Translations under genes and position numbers: made by a program
NCBI GenBank assembly: GCA_037951105.1
Contig: JBAMJV010005509.1
Location: forward strand, 1-64,000
Direction of reading: 5' to 3'
DNA from: Echinarachnius parma
Lineage: Eukaryota; Echinodermata; Echinoidea; Clypeasteroida; Echinarachniidae
Length of the DNA: 64,000 nt
Notes under the pieces: generated by a model
Databases searched by the model: none
What the model was told of the DNA's origin: nothing
Seen by the model: the letters and a program-made list of their open reading frames with translations, nothing else
Shown here: positions 32,473 through 43,590 of the stretch, in pieces
Layout: each line of letters starts with the position of its first letter
Position numbering within the stretch: the first letter of the stretch is position 1

Positions 32473-32985
32473 CTATTCATCGAACCTTCTAGTTCTATAA
32501 ATGAAATTAATCAATGCCACTTGCAATTTTGTATCGAATATTTCCAACATCTTATATATATCTTGTTTTTCATTAATTCCTAATTCTACAAATAACATTG
32601 TCCTTTCAATAATATATTTCGTACAATCAACAAGAAAGTGTTCAAAAGTTTCAATTTCATTACAAAACTGACAATCGCCGGATAATTTAAGACCAATTTT
32701 ATGTAAATGTGCATTGAGTCCAAGACACCCCATTCGAATCCTGTGTAACAATACTTCATTTTTTCTATTTTTAGAGCACCATGTATCAATGTATTTTATA
32801 TTTATATTCTTTTTCATTTTCTTTAAGACACTATTCGAGGCATTCCACTCTATGGTCTGTAAACACTTGGTTGTCATGGTAACAAGACCTGTACTTGATT
32901 TTGAGCGGGGGGGGGGGGGGGGGGGGGCAGGGTTCATGTCACTCAATTTGTAAAACAATTCAGAAAAATAGTCTCTTTTGAACAA
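32473..32985 (-). mobile_element. C-terminal fragment of a LINE polyprotein (CCHC-like end)
   Basis: The minus-strand frame encodes NEVLLHRIRMGCLGLNAHLH, KIGLKLSGDCQFCNEIETFE and HFLVDCTKYIIERTMLF. The LLxRIRxG...LxxxL...CxxC...ExxxHFLxxC pattern is the end of jockey/I-type reverse-transcriptase proteins. A poly-C run interrupts its 5' side. Confidence 0.75.
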
Positions 32986-33872
32986 TTATATGCATTATCT
33001 TTAATGCTGTAGTCTGTAAGAAATCGGTTACCATGGTTACCATAATAAGCGTTATTTTTAATTTTTTAAATTTTGTATTCATTCAACAATATCTGAACTT
33101 CAACTTCGTGTATGCTTGACAGATATGGGTCGTGTATTGAAGAAGGGATGACTATTATGAGTTTATGCGTTTGTGTGTGATTTGGATGCGCAGTGGGGAG
33201 AGAAGAAACTTGCAGAGAAGTTACACAATAGCAGAATTGGGAGCAAAACAGATTTTTTTCAATTACCCGATTTTGACACTTAGGAGTGGAATTTCGGAAA
33301 AATGTTTGCATATCCAAAAACTATAGAGTTTGTACTTTCATTTGGTAGTGAAAACTCATTTTTGGTATTTATGGCCTAAGGGCCCTTTTTACGCGTCGCG
33401 GCCCAGTTGATATACATATTGACTGGGTTGGTCGATTTGTATATCTCGGTGTCTTGTAATATGTTTATTGATATAGTCAAAACAACTATGTTACACAATG
33501 ATATTAACAATGGCGTAGCTAAGGGGTAGAGGGGTTTATATATCCCCTCTTTCTGTACTCAAATCATGAAATGTCATTTGTTCTTGATTTTTGGATAGGC
33601 TGCTCCCTTATTCCTATCTCTTAACCCGGAAAGATCTATTTTCCTCACCCCAGACCCCCTCCCTCTCTGAGCCAGAAAATCCGGTAAAAACCCATGGCCC
33701 CCTGAATATATCCCTTACATCATGTACATGTTAATTAAGAGAATAATAACATGTTAATCATTAATAATGTATTAGGAGCTCATGTACAGTATGCACATAA
33801 CAGCATTTTATACACCAGATATATTCACATGTTTAGATTAAACACACGACATCAGATCGTAGCAGATCAAAC

Positions 33873-34712
33873 ACATGGGTCATGTAGCACAGAAATGGCT
33901 ACTAGACATGTTCTGCATCGAGAACACCTGTGTCCCGAAACAGTGGCTCCGAACCAAAGTCGTCGCTATCCTCAAGCCAGGAAAAGACTCGAACGATGCA
34001 AAGAACTTTCGACCGATCTCGCTCCTGTGCCAAACATACAATCTGCTTGAAGGCCTCATTCTCAACAGAATTGCGCCCGCCGGCAACTTCACACTATGGC
34101 GCTGACACCAAAACTGTTCAAACTGCAGCTGTTGCCATTTGCATGTCATCCGCAGAATATGCTCGCCCTGTATGGAGCAGACCAGTCTATATATGAAGAA
34201 GCTTGACACCACACCCAACAACACATATCGAAAGATAACAGGCTGCCTGAAACCAACAAGAGTTGAGGAGTTATATCACCTCGCTGGCATCGGATCCCCA
34301 GACCAAAGACGCGCTCACACCTGCCTAAATGAACAGTTGAAGCAGACGACAGATGTCATACATGTTATACGGCTACCAAACTCCCCGCAGACGCCTTGTA
34401 TCCCGACACAGCTTCCTCGATTCTGACCCACCACCTGAGCAGAATCCTCAACCATGAGCCAAGCACAAACTCATCACAGGACTAAACCTGAAGTGGCCAG
34501 AGTTGCAATGCTTGAACCGAAAGCGGACAAGAATGGGACGGTGTAAGGTCAATTTGCCTCTGAAGGAGACACTAAATGCGAATGCGGAGAGACGCAGACG
34601 ATGGGCCACATCCTGCAGTGTGGCGGAACGGTTTGCACGTATGAAGACCTGTCCCTCGTTACTGAGACGGCTATTGCAGCCATCGAGAGATGGAAAAACT
34701 TTATTTAGGAAC
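33873..34712 (+). mobile_element. Internally deleted LINE reverse-transcriptase copy
   Basis: Frames give RTKVVAILKPGKDSNDAKNF and RPISLLCQTYNLLEGLILNR (RT fingers), then jump at about 34,080 to ATSHYGADTKTVQTAAVAIC-like and KITGCLKPTRVEELYHLAGI, then KCECGETQTMGHILQCGG and AIAAIERWKNFI. The palm with the catalytic motif is deleted and frames shift. Same family as 58,113-59,175. Confidence 0.8.
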
Positions 34713-34849
34713 TGTATCTTCAATCTTGATCTAATTAAGGAGACACGAACGAACAAACGATTAAACTATCTTCCGACTCGTCCTAAGCAGGCATATCGCT
34801 TGACACTGGCTACGCCATGGACCTTTCTAGAGATTTTTGCAGCTCCCTA

Positions 34850-35445
34850 ATGATCAACTTTGGGTCATATGGGTATAATATTACAGTATTACACGTTTAC
34901 GCTATTCGATATGCCACGTTCTTTATAGGATACTGACACTGGTCATAGCGCTCCTCCTTTTGATTGATAAATGGCAGTCTTTATCTTTTCAGGGAACCAT
35001 GGCCCATACTACTACTCTTGCAAATGACAAACAATATTTTGTATAATCCACAAGGTCATAAAAATAGGTTTCCATAACAAATACGAAGACTAGCTTTTGT
35101 CTAGGACTTACACTTTGGCCGTGTCTCTGTTGTCTCCAAACGTTTTCTGTTTGATAGATATAAAGAACATTATGCTGTCTGCATATCCAGCGCCTATACC
35201 CATGACTTTAAACAAGAAGCATGATCTGTACATCTTAATGTAAATATAATAGTTTAGCAATATCATATGAGCGTATTATAGATCCTTGGTGTCTTGTATA
35301 TTGTTTCTTTTAGGGACTTTCCTGTGATACGTTCATTAGCTTGCCCATTCTCTTATTTACGTAGGACTGATATTCATGTAGACGGTCCCATATGTTCTGT
35401 ATTAGACCTGGAGACATTCTTTAGTACCATGTCTTTTATTGATTC
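34850..35445. other. Intergenic, nothing firm
   Basis: Weak similarity of 35,080-35,180 (GTTGTCTCCAAACG) to the interior of the GGTACCACC MITE family; otherwise unassigned. Confidence 0.45.
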
Positions 35446-35668
35446 ATATTCTAGAACGGTTTAGAAGAAATTTCAGCTTTGTTGCCACCTTGGCAACCTT
35501 GGGCAACTTTTGTTATAAGCATTATACAAAATAATTAGGTCATTTGAATATTTCTGAAATAAGGTCAGGGGTCATTTTCTATCGAGGAATAGTACAATAG
35601 TGATAACTATTTTGCTTGGGTAATTTAGGCAAGGAATCCATTTCCGGTGCTCATTTGCATGTGCCGTA

Positions 35669-37128
35669 GGGTGCGGTTCGTTATTCCGAAGGTTCGTTAT
35701 TCCGAAGGTTCCTTATTCCGAAGGTTCCTTATTCCGAACACGCAAATTTCGTATACCTCATGGTTCGTTAATCCGAAAATGAAATAGAGTTCGTTAATCC
35801 GAACATTTGTTGCATTATTCCGAAGGTTCGTTATTCCGAAGGTCGTTATTCCGAGGGTTCGTTATTCCGAAGGTTCGCTATTCCTAAAATGAAATCAGGT
35901 TCGTTATTCCGAAGGTCCGTTATTCCGAGGGTTCGTTATTCCGAAGGTCCGTTATTCCGAGGGTTCGTTATTCCGAAGGTCCGTTATTCCGAGGGTTCGT
36001 TATTCCGAAGGTTCGCTATTCTTAAAATGAAATCGGGTTCGTTAATCCGAAAATGAATTCGGGTTTGTTATAGTACTATACTTTCAGATTGGCGTAGCCA
36101 CTGGAAGGGAGGGGGGGGGGCTTGCTCAATACAGGCTCTGTATTCAATAAAGAGAAAATAGAACTATAATTTTAGATTAGCACAGCCACGTGGGAAAGAT
36201 GATGGGGGGCTTGCTTAATCAAATAAAAAGATAAAACAAACTTAAATGTTTCATTGGTCTGGCCAAGGGAGGGGAGAGGAGGAGGGGCATGCTTAAAGGG
36301 GTAGTATAGTTTTGGTAAGGCTGAATTTTAGTAACCAAACCTGGACAGTAACAATATAAACTAATAGTTCTAACTCCACCATGCTCGAAAGGTATACAAA
36401 ATTACAACCGACTAAGTAAAAAGCCCATTATCAGTCCAAAAGAGCCATTAAAACACAAGAGGGCGCTCTCTAAAAAGGGATTGGTTTTAACCATTTTTCA
36501 TACAAAATTATGCATGTGACGTTTTATTGAAATCATGATTAAATAGAGACATCATGAACAACTAATTAAAAAACGACTTTGAACATTTTTGAAAAAGTGT
36601 ATGCATTTTTAAAAAATTTTGAAAAATTCATCTAATTATTTGGGCCCCAAATAATTATAAGATCAGATATATTTATTGATATTTCAGCCGTTTCTGGACC
36701 GATTTTGACCAAATAAAGTTTATTCAGCCATTAAAATTGCATGTTCTCTCAAATTCGACACTCAGTTTTTCATTACCTCACAAAAAAATTGTGATGTGCA
36801 GCGCCCTCTCTACCAAAACTAAACTACCCCTGCAGACTCCAAGTTATATAAACAAAAAACAAAACAAATTATAGTATTATAACAAACCCGATTTCATGTT
36901 AGTATTATAACTAACTCGATTTCATTTTCGGATTAACGAACCCCTATATATTTTCGGACTAATGAACCTTCGGAATAACATGAATAATGAGCCTTCGGAA
37001 TAACGAACCCTCGAAATAACGAACCCTCGGAATAACGAACCTTCGGAATAACGAACCTTCGGAATAACGAACCTTTCGAATAACTGAACCTTCGGAATAA
37101 CGAACCTTCGGAATAACGGACTGTAACC
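35669..37128 (+). mobile_element. Element with terminal arrays of GGTTCGTTATTCCGAA
   Basis: Both ends are arrays of a 15-16-bp unit: more than fifteen copies at 35,676-36,065 and about ten inverted copies at 36,893-37,120. Perfect 8-bp target duplication GTGCCGTA (35,661-35,668, 37,129-37,136). The uninterrupted site exists at about 14,492-14,505 (TGTGCCGTATGGGCAAC). The interior holds a TTAA MITE (36,293-36,831) and no transposase. Confidence 0.88.
36293..36831 (+). mobile_element. TTAA-type MITE (GGGGTAGTATAGTTTTGG end)
   Basis: TTAA at 36,293-36,296; right end CCAAAACTAAACTACCCC, with the second TTAA lost. Family of 3,622, 39,839 and 52,017. Confidence 0.8.
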
Positions 37129-37526
37129 GTGCCGTATGGGCAACACCTTGAAATCCAAGATGGCTGCCCCGAACTTGTATATTTATGAATATTAATGATT
37201 TTCAGTGCCTACAGTTCTGAATTTGCAGTAAAGATATTTCAGATTTGTTGCCACCATGGCAAAATCTAGATATGTATATAATTTGCAATATTAGGTTATT
37301 TCCCTAATTTGCATATTCCCCCAAATTGCGTATATTGGAAACCCGGGGTTTTAGGGGGCAACAAATCCATGTCTGATACTCATTTTCATACATCACCATG
37401 GCAACCTTCTCAAATCCAAGACGGCTGATACACGACCTCAATATTTTGGTTATATTACATCAATATTATAATGTTTGGACTTTTAATTATTGAAATTAGC
37501 AAGTATAACACTTGAATCACAATGTA

Positions 37527-39137
37527 AACCCCTCAAAAAAAGTTCGGGAACTCAAGTTTGATCGATTATATCTATTTTCTTTTGAAATCATAATGGTTAT
37601 ATTTGGTATTACTTGAAAGAGTGTATATACCTCTTTCAAATGATACCAAATTCGTAAGCATCACGAGCACGAGGTATGCGCAGTATATTTGAGAATGGGG
37701 GAAGGTCAGAAGTGAAATGTCACAAAATGCGCCAACAAACTTCAGTTGGAATGTCTGACACCCATATCACGGTCTTTCTCAAGTTCAAATTCTTTCGACG
37801 ATGAATATCTTGACAATGAAGAGATACTGTTAAATATGGTATCAGACAAAAGCCTGTTTAATTATCTTTCCAATGACACCTCACTTGGAATGATTATGAA
37901 AGCCGAGTAGGTACAATTAAGGTGAATATTGGGGAGGATCGACAGAAAAATGTAAACAAAATGCATTTGATTGTGTGAAATTGAAGGCGTTGCATCCAAA
38001 AACGACTTTTTGCGGGGATATTTTTGTACTTTACTTTACATAATCATTATGAAATTCAACATCATGTCGAAGCGTGTTAATTTGTCAATAAAATAATGCC
38101 CCATTCATAGCGGTGCTGTGATTGAGGTGTGTGTAGTACGTCTAAATGTATGGGGCTCAAAATGACACGTTGCAAGGTCGACGTTCTACCGTTTAATATG
38201 TGGTAATAAGGGCATACCTACAGTATATACACGGTCAAAGAGGGCGCTAATATGCCAGTTCTGGCAAGTTTGCGTAGGTTGAGAGAAATTTTATGCATTT
38301 TCAATACATCAAGTTTGTGAGTTTCCTGTACACAGTACTGTACACTCACATTCAGAATAATCATTGCAAATGAGATATCATATTAAAGATAAATTAACGG
38401 GTTTTCCGATAGTGCAAAACGTAATGATGATAGAGTTGTGATTAATACAACAATATCTTACCGGAATCTTGAAACAAGAAGCCGCGGTCTTAAATTCATA
38501 GCATTAATAGACCCCCATATCCGGTTTTACTGCACACACCCCAATAGCATAATTATTACAGGTGAGACATGATTTTAAGGAAAAATAAACACGCTTTCAC
38601 ATGATGCTAAATTTACTGATGATTATGCAATGTAAAACCCCAAAACAGCTCCTCCAATAGTCGATTATCGATGCAACGCCTTCAATTTCACAAAATGAAA
38701 TGCATTTTGCAACATTTCACTTCCGGCCCTCCCCCATATTCAGCTCTACCATACTTAACATGATAAAAAAATTGTTACGGACATAATCGTATTGACAAGA
38801 TAGACACATGGCCTTTAAAATTATACCAAATTTGATAGGTTTAAATCATTTGACCACGCTACAATCTTCGATACAACTTGAAGATTAAAAAATACGACAC
38901 AAGAGTCAAATTTCCCAACTAAATACTTTCGGCCCATTTTGCGACATTTGACTTCTGACCGTCCTCCTTTCTGAAACGTACTGCGTATTCCCTGATTTTA
39001 AATAAATGACAAATAATGTACCATTTTAAAGGGAAATCGTCATGCATTGCAATGACACTAAAAGGAAAAAATACAATTTGACAATAATAGTGATATAATC
39101 GATCAAAGTTGAGTTTCCGAACTTTTTTTGAGGGGTT
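37527..39137 (+). mobile_element. TA-flanked 1.61-kb TIR element (AACCCCTCAAAAAAAGTTCGG ends)
   Basis: Both ends AACCCCTCAAAAAAAGTTCG followed by ATCGATTATATC; TA at 37,525-37,526 and 39,138-39,139. Host sequence either side matches the uninterrupted copy near 14,975-15,005 (TTCCATGTAG then CTAACAGTAAAAAC). Tc1/mariner-type by target; no transposase frame. Confidence 0.85.
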
Positions 39138-39838
39138 TAGATGGGTGCTTACAGTAAAAATATTACAGTTTTATAAAATAAATGCTGTTAAAGTGGAAAA
39201 TAGCATTATCTCCATTAAAATGCCAAAGGCGGCCATCTTGGATTTTTGTCGGTTACAAAGGTGACACATTGTACATCGATTTAAGTATCATAAATGGATT
39301 TGCTGCCTCATAAACCTTGGAAAAGTGGTATTTCTTGTCTTTTTAACCTTCTGGGTTCACAATATACACGATTTTACCTGATTTCTGGGAATATGCAAAT
39401 TAGGTAAATAATATAATTATGCTTATTATATACATTGCCAGAGGTTTCCAAGGTGGTAACCGAGCTGAAGTATCTTTAATACACATTGAGAACATGACTG
39501 AAGAAAAATAAATACAATTTATTGCTTATTTGAGGCTATAGCCACTGATATATATTCATAAATATGCCAATTAGGGGCCGCCATCTTGGATGTCAGGGTG
39601 TTACCTACATGGCACTTGCAAACGAGCACCGGAAATGGATTCCTTGCACCCAAAATCCCCTATAATGTACAGTAGGTTTTAATTACTATTGTACTATTTC
39701 TAGATAGATAATGACCCCTGAACTTATCTCAGAAATATGCAAATTAGCTAATTATCTATTTAATGATTATAAAAAGAGTTGCACAAAGTTTTTGGGGTGG
39801 CAACAAAGCTGACATTTTTTCTAAACCCTCCTAGAATA

Positions 39839-40380
39839 TTAAAGGGGTAGTTTAGTTTTGGTAGAGAGGGCGCTGCACATCGCAATTGTTTTGTGAGGTA
39901 ATGAAAAACTGAGTGTCGTATTTGAGAGAACGTGCAATTTAATGGCAGAATAAATTTTATTTGGTCAAAATCGACCCAGAAACGGCTGAAATATCAATAA
40001 ATATATCTGATCTTATAATTATTTGGGGCCCAAATAATTAGATGATTTTTTGAAAAAATAAAAAAAATGCTTGCACTTTTTCAAAAATTTTCAAAAGCGT
40101 TTTTTAAATGGTTGTTGATGATCTCGCTATTTAATCATTATATCAACAAAACATCACATGCATAATTTTGGTTGAAAATGGTTGAAACCAATGCCTTTTT
40201 AAAAAGCGCCCTCTTGTGTTTTAATGGCTCTTTTTGAATGATAACAGGCGTTTTACTTGGTCGTTTGTAATTTTGTATACCTTTCGAGCATGGTGGAGTT
40301 ATAACTATTAGTTTATAATGTTACTGTGCAGGTTTTGGCTACTAAAGTTCAGCCTTACCAAAACTAAACTACCCCTTTAA
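39839..40380 (+). mobile_element. TTAA-type MITE (GGGGTAGTTTAGTTTTGGTA ends), best preserved copy
   Basis: TTAA at 39,839-39,842 and 40,377-40,380 with complementary ends AAAGGGGTAGTTTAGTTTTG. It abuts the right end of the 35,446-39,838 element. Confidence 0.9.
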
Positions 40381-40535
40381 TCACTAATAAAACATTGTAC
40401 TAAAGAACATAATTTCTTGGTCTGATTAACATCTACAGGACTATGAGTTTGCACTGCTTGCTCATGGTGGTTAGTCAGAATAGCAGTTTATCTTTACATC
40501 CTGAATGGTCCTCATACTCGAGGATGAGTCTGGAA

Positions 40536-41142
40536 CATAGGCGTACCCAGGGGAGGGGGGGGGGGTTGGGGGTTCAACCCCCCCCCCCCCCCCCTTTGAC
40601 CAAAAAATTGCTGTTTTGGGGGGTTAGAACCCCCCCTTTTTAAATTTTGGCCGGTCTCGAGACCATTTTTCAGCGGTCTCGACCGTCATAAACCTGGTCT
40701 CGAAGTCGAAAATTTCCGAAAAACTTGGTCTGGACATAAAAAATTGTGAAAATTTTCGGAAATTTGGACCAGTCCTGGCCTCGGCTTCCAAATTTGCGAC
40801 TGGACCTGGTCTAGACTTCAACAAATTTGAGCGGTCCTGGTCTTTTCCACGACTACCCCCCCCCCCCCCCCCCCTCACCCCGCTGACAGGATTTTATCAA
40901 CCACTGGGTCCTGATCTAGGCTTCTAAATTTTGCCGGTTCCTGGTCTCGGTCTTGAAAATTTGGGACCGGTCTTGGTCTCGGTCTCGACAATTTTGGACC
41001 AGTCTTGGTCTCGGCTTCAAAAATTTTCTACGTGAGTACCCCCCCCCCCCCAACACCCCCCACACCCCCCCCCCTCCCCCCACTCTCCTTGCCAAACCCC
41101 CCCCCCCCCTCATCCTTGAACAAATCCTGGGTACGTCACTGG
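40536..41142 (+). mobile_element. hAT-like element with poly-G/C runs and GGTCTCG repeats
   Basis: Ends ATAGGCGTACCCAGG and complement CAGTGACGTACCCAGG. The interior has repeated TTTGGACCAGTCTTGGTCTC-type units and four C runs. A relative with GGTCTCG units lies at 60,770-61,030. Confidence 0.7.
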
Positions 41143-41159
41143 TCTAGAGTGTGCTACAC

Positions 41160-41450
41160 CATGTTTTAGAGACTGGCATATCAAGAAAAATTGACTCCAA
41201 GATAATTAAAACCGGCAAACTCAGTCAACTTTTATATCAAGAAGTAGCCTTTCACGGCCATGTTGGAAAATTACAGCCCTCTTGGATATCGCCATTATAT
41301 TGCAATTGTTTTAAAATATCAACTAACATAAATCAACACCAAGATTATCAAAATCAGCCAACTCGGTCAACTTTTGAAAAATGAGCTTTTTGGCGGCAAT
41401 CTTGGAAAAATGGCTGCCATCTTGGATATTCGCCATCGTATGGGTCCGAA
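41160..41450 (+). mobile_element. Fragment of the AAGATGGCCGCC repeat family
   Basis: GGCGGCAATCTTGGAAAAAT, GGCTGCCATCTTGGATATTC and CAACTCGGTCAACTTTTGA; inverse orientation to 25,330-25,730. Confidence 0.6.
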
Positions 41451-41469
41451 TGTATTGCATCAGAGGTGC

Positions 41470-41510
41470 GCTCTACCACTAAGCCAAATGCCCGATTATA
41501 TATATGAATT
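41470..41510 (-). mobile_element. tRNA-like SINE head fragment
   Basis: The minus strand reads GGCTTAGTGGTAGAGCGCAC, a box-A-type sequence; no box B follows, so it is a truncated relic, not a tRNA gene. Confidence 0.45.
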
Positions 41511-41814
41511 GTGGCTCTAGTCTTCCCGACCTCTTATTGTAATGCCCCCTCCCACTTCTGTTGCACTCTGGGTACCAATTGCGTAGCGTGGTCGGGCTGA
41601 TTTGGGGCACACCTTATGTATTTCTCTTTTTTTTTAAATACCCCTTATGTTTTCTATTGTTTTTTTTTTTTTTTTCAAAATTATTTGGGAGGCACACGCC
41701 CCCGTGCCCCCCCCCCCCCCCCCCATGTAGCTACGCTATTGCAGTGGGTACGTGACCTTGGCTTCACCCCATAGCACTGGGTTGTCGAAATAAAATAATG
41801 AACCTTGAAGAGGT

Positions 41815-41935
41815 GCTCGGGTCTATAGTGGTGAGAGCTCAGCTCTTCGCACTAATCGACTCGGGTTCGAATCTAGGCTGCGTCTCTCGGTTGGTGACGA
41901 TACAGGGCGGTCCCATAGACGTAAATGATTATAAC
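41815..41935 (+). mobile_element. tRNA-derived SINE head
   Basis: GGTCTATAGTGGTGAGAGCT (box A type) and CTCGGGTTCGAATCTAGG (box B), then a body GCGTCTCTCGGTTGGTGACG. An inverted relative with GCGGGTTCGAAACC and GCGTCTCTCGGGTGGTGACG lies at about 42,490-42,600. No closed acceptor stem is seen, so a functional tRNA is unlikely. Confidence 0.65.
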
Positions 41936-42189
41936 TGATTGAGCTCATTGAACTCAAAATCCACAAAATTATGTTTCTTACATGTTTTCCAAAGAGTGGT
42001 GGCATTGCGGTTATCAGCTTCCGTCACATACATGGGCGTTTTTCTCAGGGGGGCTAAGGTATTATACCCCAACTTTTCACCCGACAAACAAAAAAAGAAA
42101 AAAAGTTCCTCGCCTTTTTGATGCCCCGGCGAAAATGATATGTTTTTTAATAGCTTAGTCCGAAAATAACACAATTTTGCCCGACTATA

Positions 42190-42345
42190 TGAGACGGTTT
42201 TGCCAGAAAATCAGATGACGTTGCCCAAATATAACATGGTATTGCCAGGATATGACATGAGTTTGCCCGAATATGACATGGTTTGCCCGAATATGATATG
42301 GTTTTGTCCGAATATGGCATGGTTTTGCACCAATTTCATGTGCTA
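42190..42345 (+). repeat. Degenerate tandem repeat, unit about 22-25 bp (GGTTTTGCCCGAATATGACAT)
   Basis: Six to seven copies of TTTGCCCGAATATGACATGG with substitutions and small length changes; the next sequence is a C run. Confidence 0.8.
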
Positions 42346-42489
42346 TTTGCTCGAATATTTGGCCTTTTTCAAAACTCCAACCCCCCCCCCCCCCCCCCCT
42401 CCGCCAGCCCTCCTAGGCCTATGTTCACATGCACCGGAGCAGGTCCTGGGATCGACACGCAGCCAGCCTAGGTTGGTTGCTTGTTTATT

Positions 42490-42600
42490 TTTAAAGTGTT
42501 CAATCAAGTATAATTGTTTACGGCTGAAACGGCCATCTTTTCGTCACCACCCGAGAGACGCAACATATAGGTTTCGAACCCGCGTCGATTTACACTCTTA
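42490..42600 (-). mobile_element. tRNA-derived SINE, inverted relative of 41,815
   Basis: The minus strand carries CGACGCGGGTTCGAAACC, ATGTTGCGTCTCTCGGGTGG and TGACGAAAAGATGGCC. Confidence 0.6.
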
Positions 42601-42836
42601 GAAATAACTAGTCAAAATGATCAGAAACCTAGTCAGCCGGGCACTTGCACTATTCTAGTCAAAATTATCCGGAAAATCTAGTCAAATACATTGATGTTTT
42701 AATTTAATATCGTCTTATATAAAGACAAATATTTAAAAATAATAATAGCGTTTTCACGTTATTTAGTATAATTATGAAATATTTTTAAAATATAAGTTAT
42801 TTATATTATACGGTAGCACTAACTTTGTTATGCTTG

Positions 42837-43590
42837 GTTAACACCATGTCCCCGGCGGCCACGGCAGCCCCGTTTCAGGCCACCGTGGACAAAACGGGAT
42901 GGACGTGAGACAACGCGGGGGGCGGAATGGGCAAACGTGACTGCCAAGTATGCCGGGACAGATTTTTAAACTGTCAACAAATTTGCCACGGCAAGCTAGC
43001 AGGCCGTAGTAAAACGGGGTGAACGCAACAAAACGTGACAGGCCGTAACAAAACTTGGAGGCTGTCCGTAGTAGGAAGGGAAGACATTCCCCGAAATCTC
43101 ACGGTCCTTTTCCGTCCTACTACGGACAGCTTCCAAGTTTTGTTACGGCCTATTACGAACTGTCATGTTTTGTTGCTTTCACCCCGTTTTACTATGGCCT
43201 GCTAGGCTTCTCATCCGCACCGTGACTGCCGTGGCAAATTTGTTGACAGTTAAAAAATCTGGCCCGGCATTCACGGCAATCGCGGCCTGTCACGCTTGCC
43301 AATTCCGTCCCCCCGCGTTGTCTCACGTCCATCCCGTTTTGTCCACGGTGGCCTGAAACGGGGCTGCCGTGGCCGCCAGGAACATGGTGTAAACGCACCA
43401 TCAGTGGGGGGAAGGGGCTCTTCCCCCCACGGCCCGTCACGGATACCGTGATAGACCGTAATAGACCGTGAGAAAACTTGGCAAGACCTAACAAAACTTG
43501 AATACAGAGGGAAAATTTGTCAAAATCTCACGGCGTACTACGTTTTGGGCAAACGGGGCTGCCGTGGCCGCCGGGGACATGGTGTAAACC
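42837..43590 (+). mobile_element. GC-rich fold-back element (GGTTAACACCATGTCCCCGG ends)
   Basis: Ends GGTTAACACCATGTCCCCGG and complement GGTTTACACCATGTCCCCGG. An internal palindrome of about 250-bp arms (42,845-43,395) is centred near 43,075 (GGCTGTCCGTAGTAGGAAG). It is markedly GC-richer than its surroundings. Frames such as 43,192-43,494 (-) are by-products. Confidence 0.8.

Larger units (their letters stand above)
25731..33404 (+). mobile_element. 7.7-kb TIR element carrying a small spliced coding unit
   Basis: Left end GGGCCGCGACGCGAGAAAAG then GGCCCTTAG; right end, complement, GGGCCGCGACGCGTAAAAAG then GGCCCTTAG. That is about 30 bp with two mismatches. AGTT flanks both sides, a candidate 4-bp target duplication. 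The same host repeat continues on both sides. Inside are a possible three-exon coding unit (25,942-28,438), a palindrome, two MITEs, a fold-back element and a LINE scrap. No known transposase was recognised, so the superfamily is open. Confidence 0.65.
35446..39838 (+). mobile_element. TIR element with CCAAGATGGC motifs, split by two insertions
   Basis: Left ATATTCTAGAACGGTTTAGAAG, right complement ATATTCTAGGAGGGTTTAGAA; inner blocks GGGGTCATTTTCTATC and TTTGCATGTGCCGTATGGGC match 14,209-16,530. It carries a 1.46-kb element at 35,669-37,128 and a 1.61-kb element at 37,527-39,137; removing both rebuilds a contiguous relative of the 14-kb copy. Confidence 0.75.

Noticed and set aside
35676-36065. 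CRISPR-like regular repeats
   Set aside because: Units are adjacent without unique spacers, lie at transposon ends, and the context is an animal nuclear genome.
36922-37158. 78-residue minus-strand frame of GSLFRGFVISRVRYSEG repeats
   Set aside because: Translation of the GGTTCGTTATTCCGAA terminal array.
41815-41935. Functional tRNA gene
   Set aside because: Box A and box B words are present, but no acceptor stem pairs and the body continues as a repeated SINE sequence.
43192-43494. 100-residue minus-strand frame
   Set aside because: It falls on the GC-rich palindrome, where absence of stops is expected from composition.
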